Made by a program: the position numbers and the translations under genes. A stretch of DNA of 64,000 nucleotides from Strigamia acuminata. Taxonomy: Eukaryota; Arthropoda; Chilopoda; Geophilomorpha; Linotaeniidae. Where the stretch lies: positions 11,310,427 to 11,374,426 of the forward strand of contig OX442315.1 in the NCBI GenBank assembly GCA_949358305.1. Reading direction: 5' to 3'. Below, piece by piece: positions 1 through 11,413 of this stretch. The first letter of the stretch is position 1, and every line of letters begins with the position of its first letter. The notes under the pieces were generated by a model. The model did no database searches. It was not told where the DNA came from and saw only the letters and a program-made list of their open reading frames with translations.

Positions 1-540
1 TTAGCATGTATCTTAGTCTTTCTTGAATAAAACCATGTACACGCATCTCAAACTTCAATTTTATGTAAGTAAAGGGGCCTCGATATGGAATTTTGTCAGC
101 TGTAAAATAACGAAATTACAAATTTGTCAATATTAAAATGGGAATTAATAGAAATGGAAAAAGGCTTTTACGCTGTATCCCTAAGGAAAAACGCAAAAAA
201 AGGTTAAAATGAAAATGGCCGCGATAGTCTATGGCTGACAACACTGTTTTTCATACTTTCACATGCTGATATGTTTTTCCAGTCAACAGTGCTTAAGAAT
301 TAGTCTTTTTCTTTTAAATGTTGGGAATGACCTGTTCTATCGTACCTCAAAGCCCAAATTTAAATTTTTTTTATGCTTAATTTATTTTTGGGAAATTACA
401 CAAACCACAAGTCGAAACACACACACACAAACATTCAAGTCAAGTTAAATAAAAGCCTTTAAAAATGGCGCTTAATTAGTCTTATTTGCACAGAAAGGCC
501 AGAAAAGAGCAGAAGGGGAAAAGTGTCATCATGTCCAAAA
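1..540. other. AT-rich flank, no gene seen
   Basis: I see no convincing exon here. Later exons of the minus-strand channel gene at 719-1368 would be expected in this direction, but I could not identify any with matching phase. A short CA-rich run lies near 415-435. Confidence 0.4.
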
Positions 541-700
541 AGTACTGTAAGGTTTGAATAACTAAATACTACCAAAAACCATGCTGCACCCTCCTCCCTA
601 TTCACCACAGCCATAGCGTCCATAAGTGGCTGCTTGGTAAGTATGCCAGAATAGTAAAGGAGTACTGACAACGCTACCGATCATGTTTCACCACCCTGCG
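541..700. repeat. diverged copy of a dispersed repeat
   Basis: The stretch resembles 14440-14600: both carry a 'ctccctattcac' block, then an 'accacagcc...ccat.agtgg' block and a 'gccagaatag/ggcagaatagc' block, in the same order. It lies just downstream of the second channel exon, so it probably sits in the following intron. No coding role is supported. Confidence 0.35.
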
Positions 701-718
701 TGTGGCAAGTGTACGTAC

Positions 719-1368
719 CTGTGTCCAGCAGGTAGCATTCACCCAACATTGTCTCAATCACCGTTTGATTCACCCGTATTCTAACGCCATCAGCTTCGCA
801 TTTTGCTCCTTGTTCACCGCACTGAAAACATTTAAAAATCAAAAAACTTTTGATCGAGTGCCAATTTTAGATTCAATAATTAACTTACCATTTCGTATAC
901 TTCAAGTTCATCCATGCCAACCCCAGAATTGGTAAAGTTCCCTGAATCTAATGGTGAAAGTAAGCGCCTTGCCTGATCTTCGTAGGGTTCTTTATGTTCC
1001 CAACATGTAAATGAGCCATTCGGACATGATTCATTCTGATTTAAAACCACAGCTGCAAGATTGCGCATTAATGTACTACAAAGATATATTGCAGGGAAAT
1101 AGACGTAGTTGCTGCGGACGATATCCACTTGTTTGATCACAGGATTGCTGAAGAAGAGGCTAAGACATTTGTAGAGTTGCCAAACACAAAGTATAGTCAT
1201 TGCAGTCAACAAAATCAGCCAAATGCTTCTCCTAACCAAACTGTTGCTCGAATCCAATATTTTGCTCAGTCCAATAATTCCAATTTCACCTGCTGCTTTC
1301 TTTACCACGGATTTATTCCTTGGACATTTCATGTTTGGAATCATTCGTATCTTGTTTTTCTTGCGCAT
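719..1368 (-). CDS. DEG/ENaC-family sodium channel, 5' part (two exons)
   Basis: This looks like the N-terminal part of an amiloride-sensitive (DEG/ENaC, pickpocket/ASIC-type) cation channel of the plasma membrane. Exon 1 (1368-889) encodes a basic cytoplasmic N-terminus, one hydrophobic segment (SIWLILLTAMTILCVWQLY, about residues 49-67) and the start of the ectodomain with the family-like 'V..P.IYLCS' block. It ends at a GTAAGT donor. Exon 2 (821-719) follows a TTTTCAG acceptor in phase 0 and ends at GTACGT. It encodes a Cys-rich piece ending in GECYLLDT, which matches the 'G.CY.F' block of the family. The remaining ectodomain, second membrane span and gating region are not seen; they should lie at lower coordinates or outside the window. 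The ATG at 1368 is the first Met in frame. The family call rests on these motifs only. Confidence 0.6.
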
Positions 1369-1825
1369 GATGCGTTGCCTGTGTGTAACATGGCGATGAA
1401 ATAGAGCAACTATTGACTTTTCAGTTGAAATTTTATGAAATTTTATGTCTCTACACTCTAAAGCAAACGGAAGGCATAAAATTAAGACTAGGAGGTGTGT
1501 CTTCCGTCCTTATTTCACTAAAGTGCAAACACATTAAACGGCAGTATGCAAATTTTAACAACGATTGATTTTATAATCAATCGTTAACAGCAATAACCTG
1601 TAATTGACATTTTGCCCAGTGGATTACCACCACCGGCCTAAAAGAGATTGCGTAAATTAATAAAAACTACATGGGACAAAAATTGATGAAAAACGCAAAT
1701 ATTTCGAGAACGAAAGCTCGGATTGTCAAAAACTAAACACCAAAAGAAAGAGCGGAAAAGATTACACCAGAAAAGTTAATGTAACAACACTGCCCTCAAC
1801 CAATAATTAATTTATATATTCTAAA

Positions 1826-2164
1826 TTAAAATGTGTATACATTTTTTTTAGACACACTACCGTTCCTGCACAGTATCTTCATGCTAAATTCGTACTGCGC
1901 ACCCCATTCTGCGCAGACGATTTTCGAATTCCAGTTGTAATTTAGCAGTATTAAGCCTATTATCAGGCCTAATAATGCTAAAATAAAGTAAACAAACAAC
2001 AATAAACTCATCATTAAAAGTCATTTATCTACCAGGTGGAATAAAAATCCATTGAGATTCAATGACATCAATCTTGACCCAGTCTCTCGTCTTGTCCTAA
2101 CAATACAGAGTATTAAAAGATAGACCAGGCAAATAATGATAGATAAACTTAAAACAGCTAAACT
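1826..2164 (-). other. two short ORFs with membrane segments, unrecognised
   Basis: On the minus strand, 2164-2031 reads as an open stretch with one hydrophobic segment (AVLSLSIIICLVYLLILC) followed by a basic RTRRE motif and a stop. Directly after it comes a 62-codon ORF (2014-1826) whose first 28 residues are strongly hydrophobic. Either could be a terminal exon of a small membrane protein. I do not recognise a family and cannot place splice sites with confidence. Confidence 0.25.
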
Positions 2165-2192
2165 GAAGGGAAGTTTTTTTGTCCATGACTGT

Positions 2193-2782
2193 ACATTCCA
2201 AAACGCTGTGTTAGGCGTTTCCTGTCCGTTCCATTTTGCCCCCGTTTTAGGCTTGTCTGGGAATGCCCAAACAAAATAATAGTGTTGTCCTTGTTTAGGT
2301 CAATTTTTTTTCGGCCGAATGGGGCAAAATGACCCACCAAACAGCTGGCAGACCGGCAAATGTCGGGTAAACGTGACGATGGCTATCGTGGCTAACAATT
2401 TAAAAAAATATATTTTAATAATTGGACATAACTTTTCTGTATTTTTCTTTGAAAAAAATTCGGTTTCGACAAAACATTTGGTCCAATTATCAAAAAATCA
2501 TTCTTATTTTTTTTTTAAATTATTCACCACGTTCACCATCATAGTCACGTTTCGTTCCGTCCGACCGCCCCACGTTCTTTATGTCTGCCAGCCGTTCATG
2601 TTGTTAAAACGTGTTCCGTGTCTGCTAAACGTGTTTCGATTTACCTTTACGACGTTTCAGCCGTGTTAGTGCCACAGCAAGGCCGACTACTCCACGCCTC
2701 AGACACGGAATTTTTCAGGATGTGACGTTACATCGGCTAGACCGACACGGCTAAAACGACTGAAATGGGAGTTTTGGAATGT
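2193..2782. mobile_element. small DNA-transposon relic with 12-bp TIRs
   Basis: ACATTCCAAAAC at 2193-2204 is matched by its exact reverse complement at 2771-2782. The interior, about 590 bp, has no transposase-like ORF. Weaker inverted similarity continues inward. I see no clear target-site duplication. This is the size and form of a MITE, but the superfamily is not determined. Confidence 0.4.
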
Positions 2783-3667
2783 TCCAACTGTATGAAATAG
2801 TAATAAAGATAATGGAGGCAAATTATGTCCTTTTCGACCTAGGATCCAGGATTGAAAGGCCCAAAATTAATTAAATTAATACGGAGTAATAAATAACTAA
2901 AATTAATAACAAAAATTAATAAAATTAATAAAATTAACAATACATAAATATTAATGAAATTAATAACAAATAAATAAATAAATATGAATTAAATTTCACC
3001 AAAAAACGCAATAAAATATTTTATTTTAGTTATTTTAAATTCTATCTTGTACTTTTGGTAACATGATCAATAGACTTGTGAGTTGGAGCCCTAGAAATCT
3101 GGGACTCGGTGCGAGCGCCCAATGATCCCATACACGATGATGCGCCAGCCATTATGGCCGATGTGAGAGGGGATCGGCCGGCCAAGTCAAAGAGAATTCA
3201 TCGTAAAACACACAAAGTCATACAAATTATGTCGTCGTTGATTCTAATTTACGTCTGCCAGTGAAAAAAACTGTTTCTATAGAATAAAAATCATCCTACC
3301 TGTGAATATGTGATGCCATCGGGTCCTTAAACCTTAAAATTATTCCGACTTTACATCTTCGGTGCCATCGATAACCAAAGATGTATATCCAGTACACCAT
3401 TAAACCAAATTACGTAATACACACCCATCACAAATCACATAGAAAATGAATTATACTACAATCGCTTACTTTTACCGCTCAGATCGCGGTTCTGAATCCA
3501 CTTCTCTCAGCTGCCGCTAGAGGATCTTGCCACGAACCAATCACAACGCGAGAAAACCAGCCGAACGTTTTCTAACCGTCTAACCACAGTGATATTCTCA
3601 TCGCAAATCCAGTCTCGCCTTTACCATTATCATACTGTATCCCTGTTTCGTTTTTCTCATAACTAAA
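2783..3667. other. intergenic, AT-rich; promoter side of SF3B4-like gene 1
   Basis: The stretch 2860-3030 is almost pure A/T built from 'aaattaat' units. A more mixed segment (3080-3200) and the 5' flank of the next gene follow. No ORF or transposon ends were recognised. Confidence 0.4.
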
Positions 3668-5140
3668 ATGGCTGCCGGTCCGTTGCTTGAACATTTACTC
3701 GAACCGCTTGAACGGAATCAAGGTTTGCATTTAAAATCCTCAAATACATGAAATTATCAATAAAATTAATTTTTCTTTCGTAGATGCCACGATTTACGTC
3801 GGAGGACTGCACGAAAAAGCATCGGAAGCGCTTTTACTAGACTTGTTTTCTGAATACGGCAGTATCGGTAAGTTTGAATGTTAAAAAGCAAAGATTTAAA
3901 AAATTGAGAGAAATTCGAAATTGTGAATGATTTAATATTTTTTTGTTTGTGTTTGTTAGTCAATGTTCACATGCCGAAAGACCGGATCTCAAGGAGACAC
4001 CAAGGTTACGGATTCGTCGAGTTCATGCAAATAGACGAAGCCGACACCGCCATTAGAATTATGAATTTGGCCAAAGTGTACGGAAAACCGATTCGTGTCA
4101 ACAAGGCGTTCGTTCAGTACAAACAAATGGACATCGGCGCTAATATTTTCATCGGAAATCTGGACCCCGAAGTTGACGAAAAGATATTATTCGACACGTT
4201 TAATGTGTTCGGCGCCATGTTGCAATCCCCAAGAGTAAACAAAAATTAATTATTTCGGATTTGAAATTGGTTTTATTGATTTAAAAATTGATTCTAATGA
4301 TTATAAATTAATTTTTATTAACGTAAAATTAATTTTATTGATTTATTTTGATTTTTATTCACTTAAAATTTATTTTATTGATTTATTTTGATTTTCATTC
4401 ACTTAAAATTAGTTTTATTGATTTATTTTGATTTTTATTCGCTTAAAATTAATTTTGTTGATTTTTTTAATGACTTAAAATTGATTTTGTCGATTTTTTT
4501 CAGTGCATGCGGTACCCAGACACTGGGCTTTCTAAGGGGTTTGCTTTTATTCATTATGCAAGCTTTGAAGCGGCCGATTCGGCCATCGAGACGATGAATG
4601 GACGAAATATATGCAACCGCGCGATATCCATTTCCTACGCTTTCAAGAAAGGTACCAAAGGCGAACGACACGGCTGTCCCACCGAACGACTGCGTGCAGC
4701 TCGAAATCCGTTACCGCAATTAAACCAACTGTTGCAATCACCTTCACGAAGTACAAAATGATTAAATCAAATTTCGACCCTTTTTTGGTTCTAAAAATTT
4801 ATTTTTTATTTCAGCGTTAATGTCGCCGTTGAATTTGAATGTTCTTCAGGCGCCGCAGCACGTGAATCATCCGGGGATGCATTTGTTGCCGATGTACTCC
4901 GTGACACAGCAGTCGTTGCCCCAGTACAGCAACGAAGCTTCGTATTTGGTGTGGCCGTATCAGAATCGCATGGTTAATGCTGATACTGCTCAAACGTATT
5001 CCCAGTACCCCTATGGTTGGAAATGATTTAAAATTTAAAAAAAAAAAAAAAAAATAGGCGTTGTAGGGGTTTTATCAGTGAATTTGCTATTTTTTCTTCC
5101 AGTTCAACATGGGTATCTGCCTAGGACACCAATTGCCTAG
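3668..5140 (+). CDS. SF3B4-like two-RRM splicing factor, copy 1
   Basis: This encodes a relative of SF3B4/SAP49, the SF3b subunit that binds pre-mRNA near the branch point as part of the U2 snRNP. Six exons with GT-AG borders and consistent phase: 3668-3722, 3784-3867, 3960-4234, 4504-4750, 4815-5015, 5103-5140, giving 299 aa. RRM1 has RNP2 IYVGGL and RNP1 GYGFVEF. RRM2 has RNP2 IFIGNL and RNP1 GFAFIHY, followed by the SF3B4 hallmark YAFKK..KGERHG. The long proline-rich tail of ordinary metazoan SF3B4 is absent; about 85 non-proline-rich residues replace it. If the donor at 5016 is not used, the protein ends eleven residues earlier. The ATG follows a plain 5' UTR and gives the family start MAAGP. 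A tandem paralogue lies 0.8 kb downstream. Whether this is the only SF3B4 of the organism cannot be told. Confidence 0.85.
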
Positions 5141-5932
5141 TTGTTTTGGAGAAATAAATAGATAATTACCACGTCCGTCCATGATGGATTTGTGAAGATG
5201 CGCACATCAAACTGATAAAAATCATTTTAAAGTGAAATAAATAAATAAAGATTTAAACCAATATTGTATTTCATAATCTATGTATATGTGTATCCGAAAT
5301 GTTAAGTGAAAAAATGTCGTATATTTATATTAAATAAACTGCCATCGACATAATTTGTTGTTTTTTGTCTTTATTTCTGAATGGAAATTGAGTCGTAATG
5401 TGTGATAATTAATTTTATTGTCGAAGATTGATGAAGTGGATGGAAATCAATGAAATGACGATTAATTTGGTTGAATAATTTCTTATTTTACTTATATTTT
5501 TAATAGTTTTTTGTTCTAAAAGCAATCCTTGACTTAAGAAAAACAGCCGCCATGTTTAGGCTACATTCCATGTTCCATCATAGTTGTGTACGGCATTTCC
5601 AGCTAGGCATATATCATCATTGATTCACAACTGCGGTAGACTTTGAACTCACACCTGTACTCTGAGTATGACTCATGAGCCGCCTTAAAAATGGACTAAT
5701 CCTTAGTATGTCGCCTCGTACTAATTTAAATATTAATTGTGCTATAAGTCGGAAGGAGCGAGCTTTTTCCTTCATTCTGCTTAAACCACCGGCCGCCGCA
5801 GTACCGCACAGCACACACCGAGGCACACACAGCATCACGAAATTTAAATCGCAACGGGCGAATACAAGCGAATCCAAATTAATTGACACACATCGAAAAT
5901 CTTCATTTTCGCACTAAAAAACTCGCAATAAG

Positions 5933-7806
5933 ATGGCCTTACCACACGTGCGACATGTTTCTCCACCAAATCGAAGTATTTAATCGCTGAAATTCGACAA
6001 TTTTTTAATTTTATTCAATATTTCTTTTGAATTTTAATTTTTTCCCCATTTAATTAGACGCCATTTTATACGTGAGCGGATTACACGAAGATATACAAGA
6101 AAATCATCTAAAGGATTATTTTTCCGCTCACGGAATAGTTCGTAAGTAGTTATAAATGAAATAAATTATACAAAATATTAAAATTTAGATTTTTTAACTT
6201 TTTTAAATTTTTTCTTTGTTTTTAGACCATGTTCATATACCGCGTGACGCAGTTACGAAACTCCATAAAGGTTTCGGCTTCGTCGAGTACCAGAATAAAT
6301 TCGATGCGGACAGAGCGATGGAAATGATGAATTTAGTTGTAATTAATGGGAAAACGATCACAGTGAATACCGCCATGCACCAATACGATAATACGGACAT
6401 CGGTGCGAATCTATTCGTTGGAAATTTGGATCCTTTAGAAACCGAATTGTCCTTATACACGAATTTCAGCAAATTCGGTGTCATGTTGAAACCGCCGACG
6501 GTATTATCAAAATTTAAAATAATTATTATTACACCGAAATCAATTGATTTTTGGACACGCATTCATTTCCGATACCAAAACCGATTTATTACATACGAAT
6601 TTGGTAGTTTTTAACTGAAATAAGTTATGATTTAATTCGATTTTCTTATATAATCAATCAATATTTACTAAAAAAATCAAAAAAATTGTTTTCCCGTACA
6701 AAATGGACCGATTATATACAAAATTATTTTTTTTAACTTAAAATTTATTATTTATGCACAATAATAATGGAAAACACTAAAAAAAAAACCTTATTTTAAA
6801 AATTTGGGTCCAAAATGCGTATTTCCGGTCCAAAATCTCTTGATTATGCAATAAAGCATAAAATAAATATTCCAAATTAATAATTTTTTTAATTTTTTGT
6901 TATAACAGTGCGTGCGAAACCCAATTTCGGGTCTTCCGAGAGGTTACGGTTTCATCCATTACTCGACTTTCGAAGCCGCCGACGCAGCAATCGCAGCCAT
7001 GCACGGACAATTCATGGGCAGACGTCGCATCATCTTATCATACTCGTACAAACACAGACAGACGAAAGAACGACACGGATGCCAAGTCGAACGTTCCGCA
7101 GCTGAAGAGAAAACCAAACCGAGCACGTCACCCGTCGTTATCGCTGCGCCCACTCCGCCGATCGACATTTTAAACAAACCGCCAATGCCCGTCGTCCCAT
7201 CACCAAGAACATACTCAAACGGTATTAAAACGATGCTAAAATCACCCAAAATTGCCAATTTCGAATCAATTTGGTTTTTATTTCAGTTTTAATGCCAACT
7301 GCGAGCGACGAATGGCCGGTTTTGGGGTCCGAGTCGCCGGTTTTGGCGTCCGAGTCGCCGGTTTTGGCCCCCGAGTCGCCGGTTTTAGCCACCGAGTCGC
7401 CGGTTTTAGCCACCGAGTCGCCGGTCTTGCGCTCCGAGTCGCCGGTCTTGCGCCCCGAGTCGCCGGTTTTGTGGACAGAGTCGCCAGTCTTGCGCCCCGA
7501 GTCGCCGGTTGTGTGGACAGAGTCGCCGGTTAATAATTATCCGTTGATGATGAATCATCCTCTTGGACCGGTCTACTCCATTTCGCCTCCGTGTCAATAT
7601 TGTTGCGGCTGGATGAATCAGAATAATTTACCGCCGTTTGCTGGTTATGCTCCGCTTCCTCAGTATTATGGATATGGTATACACCGGAAATGATTATTTA
7701 GAAATAAATTTTAATTTTTTTTTTTATATTTTAATTATTAGCTCCACAGTTTAGTGGATATCCGCCGCCAATGCCACTGGAAGAGGAATATTATTACGAT
7801 TCTTGA
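5933..7806 (+). CDS. SF3B4-like two-RRM protein, copy 2 with heptad tail
   Basis: This is a tandem paralogue of the gene at 3668-5140. Exons: 5933-5975, 6058-6141, 6226-6500, 6909-7221, 7287-7676, 7742-7806 (389 aa). Exons 2 and 3 have exactly the same lengths (84 and 275 bp) and phases as in copy 1, which supports both models. RRM1 has ILYVSGL and GFGFVEY; RRM2 has LFVGNL and GYGFIHY; the KERHG element after RRM2 is kept. Divergence is greater than in copy 1: the N-terminus is unrelated and several RRM positions are replaced. Exon 5 holds ten 7-residue repeats (7319-7528) in place of the proline-rich SF3B4 tail. The tail then becomes rich in P, Y, Q and N and ends EEEYYYDS. An AATAAA lies near 7926. 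It may have acquired a different, perhaps tissue-restricted, role; that is inference. Confidence 0.8.
7319..7528 (+). repeat. ten 21-bp units coding VLxxESP heptads
   Basis: Ten consecutive 21-bp units lie inside exon 5 of the second SF3B4-like gene. Each codes V-(L/V)-x-x-E-S-P, with the variable pair GS, AS, AP, AT, AT, RS, RP, WT, RP, WT. Because 21 is a multiple of three, several other frames are also open; those are artefacts. Every unit keeps one Ser-Pro dipeptide. Confidence 0.9.
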
Positions 7807-8024
7807 ATGAGTGTAAATAGTTTATTGAAGCGTTTTTAAATGTCAGTTTATTTTTCATGTCTTGTTTTATAATCGTGTGCAGCAAATTTCTGTTTTTCAA
7901 GTGTTTATGTATATAATTAAGAGAAAATAAATTTTGAGAATGATACTAACTTATTATTTTGATACAACGAGTTACTACGCAACAATTTAAAGCCAGCATT
8001 TTGTAATGAAACAATAACCTCGTT

Positions 8025-8115
8025 TCTGGTGTGAACTAACGAGTCGTTTGTTATTTAGCCCATTCGTCAATATGCTCTAGACTCGGCAAACCGTGAAGAC
8101 CATTTTGGATTCGGA
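8025..8115. repeat. dispersed repeat, inverted relative to 16768-16870
   Basis: The stretch with 'aacgagtcgtttgttattta' and 'gctctagactcggcaaacc' appears as its reverse complement around 16785-16860. In the second copy it is itself a hairpin (ctagactcg...cgagtctag). Probably two copies of one short non-autonomous element. Confidence 0.5.
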
Positions 8116-8211
8116 GTGGTTAAAAAGGCAGAAATTCTGCCGAAATAACCACGGGTTAAAAAGGCAGAAATTCTGCCGAAATAACCACGGGTTAAAACGG
8201 CAGAATTTCTG
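8116..8211. repeat. tandem nested palindrome, 37-39 bp unit
   Basis: Two and a half copies of a unit whose ends (GTGGTTA ... TAACCAC) are inverted and whose centre is the perfect palindrome GGCAGAAATTCTGCC. The third copy is partial and slightly changed (cggcagaatttctg). Confidence 0.7.
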
Positions 8212-8371
8212 TAGGTTCCACAGAAAGATGTAAATTCCGAATACATATAATTATTTTTATCTGTTCATTAAAACATTAATAAACTTGTATTTACTTCGCT
8301 GCATAGCACCTACACGATCTGCATACGTGCAGAGCGCAACATCCAATAGGGATGTTGATCATAATCGGAAA

Positions 8372-8680
8372 TTAGTATAGATTTTCTATTTTTGGAATAT
8401 ATTGGTCAACTAGACACTGATTGGGCGATTGACCTCTTATGTACATGAAACGTGACATTATTGAGGTATATAAATCTCCAAACTTCACGTGGCAACCATT
8501 TCGCTTTAATAAACTCGTACCATAAATACTAATTGGGATAAAACTTACTGGAAGTAACAAAAGACTAAAAAAAATTGAAATTAACATTTCGGCAACAAGC
8601 GTTATAAGAACTAAATTAAAAGCTTCCTCGTGTGCAGTTAAGTAGTGATAGAACTCTGTGTTTTTATTAGTGTAAATCAT
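8372..8680 (-). CDS. 102-codon ORF with hydrophobic segment, unrecognised
   Basis: Starts at an ATG at 8680 and runs uninterrupted to a stop at 8372. Roughly residues 22-55 are hydrophobic (containing LVLITLVAEMLISIFFSLLLLPVSF broken by one acid), suggesting a membrane protein or terminal exon. The remainder is mixed with two Cys. No known domain is recognised. It could be a 3' exon of a larger minus-strand gene or chance; no clear polyadenylation signal supports it. Confidence 0.25.
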   Translation of the reverse strand: MIYTNKNTEFYHYLTAHEEAFNLVLITLVAEMLISIFFSLLLLPVSFIPISIYGTSLLKRNGCHVKFGDLYTSIMSRFMYIRGQSPNQCLVDQYIPKIENLY

Positions 8681-8765
8681 TTACCTAGAATTGCTGTAGA
8701 ACTCATTAAATGACAAATGGACAATTGAATAAATGAGGAAGAACGGTTTTGTGCATTATTTTTTT

Positions 8766-8908
8766 TTTATTTAATATTGAAATTTCTGCCCCTTAGAAAT
8801 CCCAGCAGAACTTCTCCCAGTTTTACCAAAGCACTTTCACTTAGTACTTCCAGGTTTTACCAGCAGACAGCATGTGAGCCACAACGCCAGCACCACGTTT
8901 GACAGTTC
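8766..8908 (-). other. possible 3'-terminal exon and 3' UTR of a minus-strand gene
   Basis: A minus-strand AATAAA lies at 8771-8766. Upstream of it, a stop (8843-8841) closes a short basic stretch that includes VKRGAGVVAHML and ends KTWKY, preceded by a good TTTTCAG acceptor at about 8910. This has the form of a last exon, but I do not recognise the protein, and the frame upstream closes at a stop near 9020. Treat as tentative. Confidence 0.25.
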
Positions 8909-9010
8909 CTGAAAATATACTTAAGTGCTTTTGCTTCGATCCTTCTACATTTAAGTTTTGTGCACCCAAATAGTCACAGAAGCGCCTGGATACAGGAGGT
9001 CCAGATCAAT

Positions 9011-9971
9011 GTAATTACAGGCACAAACCAGGAATGACTAATGCATACTAACCATATCGTGAATAAAGAAGCGCCCGATTCCCCATCACATTAAAAAAAC
9101 CAGTTAAGGTGAGGTTTGCAGGGGGAGGGGATCAACGCCCCCCCCCCCCCCCCTTGTTAAAAAAAAACCAAGAACACGCGAAAAACCAAGAAACAGCATT
9201 AGCCACTCCTGGCTGAGGAGCTCTCTGTCGCCAGGCGCTACTAATAGTTACACTGTGGGAACCAAAATGTCATCTTCAAACATTGCCCATCTGAAAGATA
9301 ACACCAAAGGTCTTTCGATGTTATGAAAAACATCGCACTTACTCACATCAGATTTCGGAGAAAAAAAAAAAATTAAATATTCTAATTTTTATCAAATCAA
9401 CATTTAATTTTTTTTTTTAATTTTACAGATCAATAAATTGACCTCAATATTTTGATATTATGTGATATTACATGTAAGATTATATAATCTAAACAAATTA
9501 TACTCATCCTACAGTATTCACAAACAACATGCAAGTAAAAAGTAAGTAGGCACACTCATAAAGTCATTTAAACTATAAAACAGCATTTTTAAACAACATA
9601 TTTAAACTGTTTTTTAAACCGTTGGTCTCGATCTAACTCCAAAAAAATGACAGTCAGATTCAGTTGCAGTGGGCATGTTGCATGACATATCAACCCTTCA
9701 AAACTACAGGGTCACTAACCCAACTAAATGTCTGAAATTTCAATACCAATACCAATTCAAGTTTTTGTACAACCTGCCAATGTTTCGGCTAATTGTAGAC
9801 ATTTAGTCCATTTTAAAACCCAAATGGGTTAATTTAAACCTAAACTTTGTTATTGTATCAATATTTGATGTACCTTTGGAGTTTCCGTAGAATTATAGTT
9901 TTCTGCTGGTATCTCGAGACTACCGTATTGACACGTCAATTCAAAATGTCTCATCATTTCGTTTTAAATAG
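9011..9971. other. intergenic with a poly-C run; 5' side of the LRR gene
   Basis: Contains a poly-C tract near 9138-9153 followed by poly-A, AT-rich DNA at 9360-9620, and nothing else I can name. The first exon (initiator Met) of the LRR gene should lie here but could not be fixed. Confidence 0.35.
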
Positions 9972-11413
9972 TTTTTCTCTCCATTGTTTTACTCTTTCTT
10001 CGATGTGTTTCGACCTATCCACGCTGTACTTCACTGATGAGCGACTCGTGCGTTTGCATCGCGTGGACAAACTCGAATTCGACTTGTTTCGGCGTCAGCA
10101 CCGGCGATCAGTTGAAAAGAAAACTCGCACATTTTCCGGATATCGATGCGCACTCCATAGCAATCACCAATTGTAACCAACTGACGTCACTTCCGGCACG
10201 GGTGTTCAGAACGGCGAAAACGAAACACTTAATCATCCAAAAAACAAGCTTATCTTCAATTGAAAACTACGCATTAAGAGGTAAAATTTTCGAATTGTTA
10301 CAATACAAGAAATCAACTTCCGATATTTTTTTTAAGGTTTCGAATTGGAAAGCTCGTTAGAAACCATCAACTTCAACGGTAACAATTTGGCATTTTTTAA
10401 CTTCCGGTCATTGAGCAAACTCAAGAACCTGCACGGGATAAGGATAACCAACGACGACCTAGTAGAAATATCGGAAAATGCATTTTCGCACTTTCCATTA
10501 CTGCAATACGTGGATTTATCACACAACCAAATCAACCACATCGCAAGAAATGCCTTTCACAACTTACCACGAATCAGACTCATCGATTTGAGGGCAAACA
10601 AACTGACCACAATTGATGAACACGTGTTCACTCTCACCGACAGCGAAGAACCAATAACTCTTCTCCTCAACAACAATGAAATATCCAGCGTAGGTGTTTT
10701 CCCCAACACACAAAACTAAATAAATTAAACAGTAGCGGCATTCAAAAATAAAAATAACAATTTTAGTTTAAGTGTATTTTAAGTTTTAACGTGGATTTAA
10801 ACAGGAAATGATGTCATTTTTGGTTTAAAATTGAAGTAAAACACATAATATTTTAATTTTTGAATGCAGCTACTGTAAACTGGGTTCTTTGTGGGACCCT
10901 AATGTACAGTAATGCTAAAAACTCCGTCTTCACCGGGCAATTTCTGTTGGATTCATCTGGGTCCAGTCTAAAATGATTTTAATCAGTTTTGTTTATATTT
11001 TTATAGATTCAGAAAAATGCATTCTTGAAACTCAACATTAAAAGCTTGGAATTGGAAAATAATAAGTTGGAAACGTTGTCGCAAGATGTTTTCGAATCTT
11101 TGCTGGACCATTTTGATTCTATGCTTCCTGAACCGGGCATCCTCTATGTTAAAGGTAGTTTGTAGTTCTATTTTATTTTATTTTTAATTTAATAAATGAC
11201 AAATAACTTGCAGGAAATCCAATCAAATGTGATTCTTCCATTCTTTGGTTGGTAGAAGAATCAATTTCATCTAATTCATCAAATTCATCAATTTCATCAA
11301 ATTCATCAATTTCATCAATTTCATCAATTTCATACAAAAGTCATATTGCCGATTTCAACTGCAGAAATAACAACGGAACAATCGAATTACTTGAAATAGA
11401 TCTCAGAGTTTAA
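9972..11413 (+). CDS. secreted leucine-rich-repeat protein (5' end missing)
   Basis: Four exons join in phase: 9972-10280, 10337-10689, 11007-11154, 11214-11413. The first starts at an ATAG acceptor with a hydrophobic signal-like run (VFLSIVLLFL), then a Cys-rich N-terminal cap. LRR units follow (for example LQYVDLSHNQINHIARNAF, IRLIDLRANKLTTIDEHVF, LELENNKLETLSQDVF) and a C-terminal LRR cap (GNPIKCDSSILWLVEE ... CRN). The order and the sparse LRRs resemble arthropod proteins annotated as oplophorus-luciferin 2-monooxygenase non-catalytic subunit-like; these are extracellular and mostly of unknown role, and luciferase activity should not be assumed. Inside the C-terminal cap, codons for S, N and I form a (TCA/ATT/AAT) microsatellite at 11268-11330. 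The initiator Met must lie in an upstream exon because the frame has a stop just before the acceptor. Confidence 0.65.

Noticed and set aside
7225-7597. Alternative-frame and minus-strand ORFs over the heptad repeat
   Set aside because: They are shadows of the 21-bp repeat; only the frame that fits exon phases and the rest of the SF3B4-like protein is accepted.
9138-9153. Poly-C run as a regulatory element
   Set aside because: Simple homopolymer next to poly-A; no further support.
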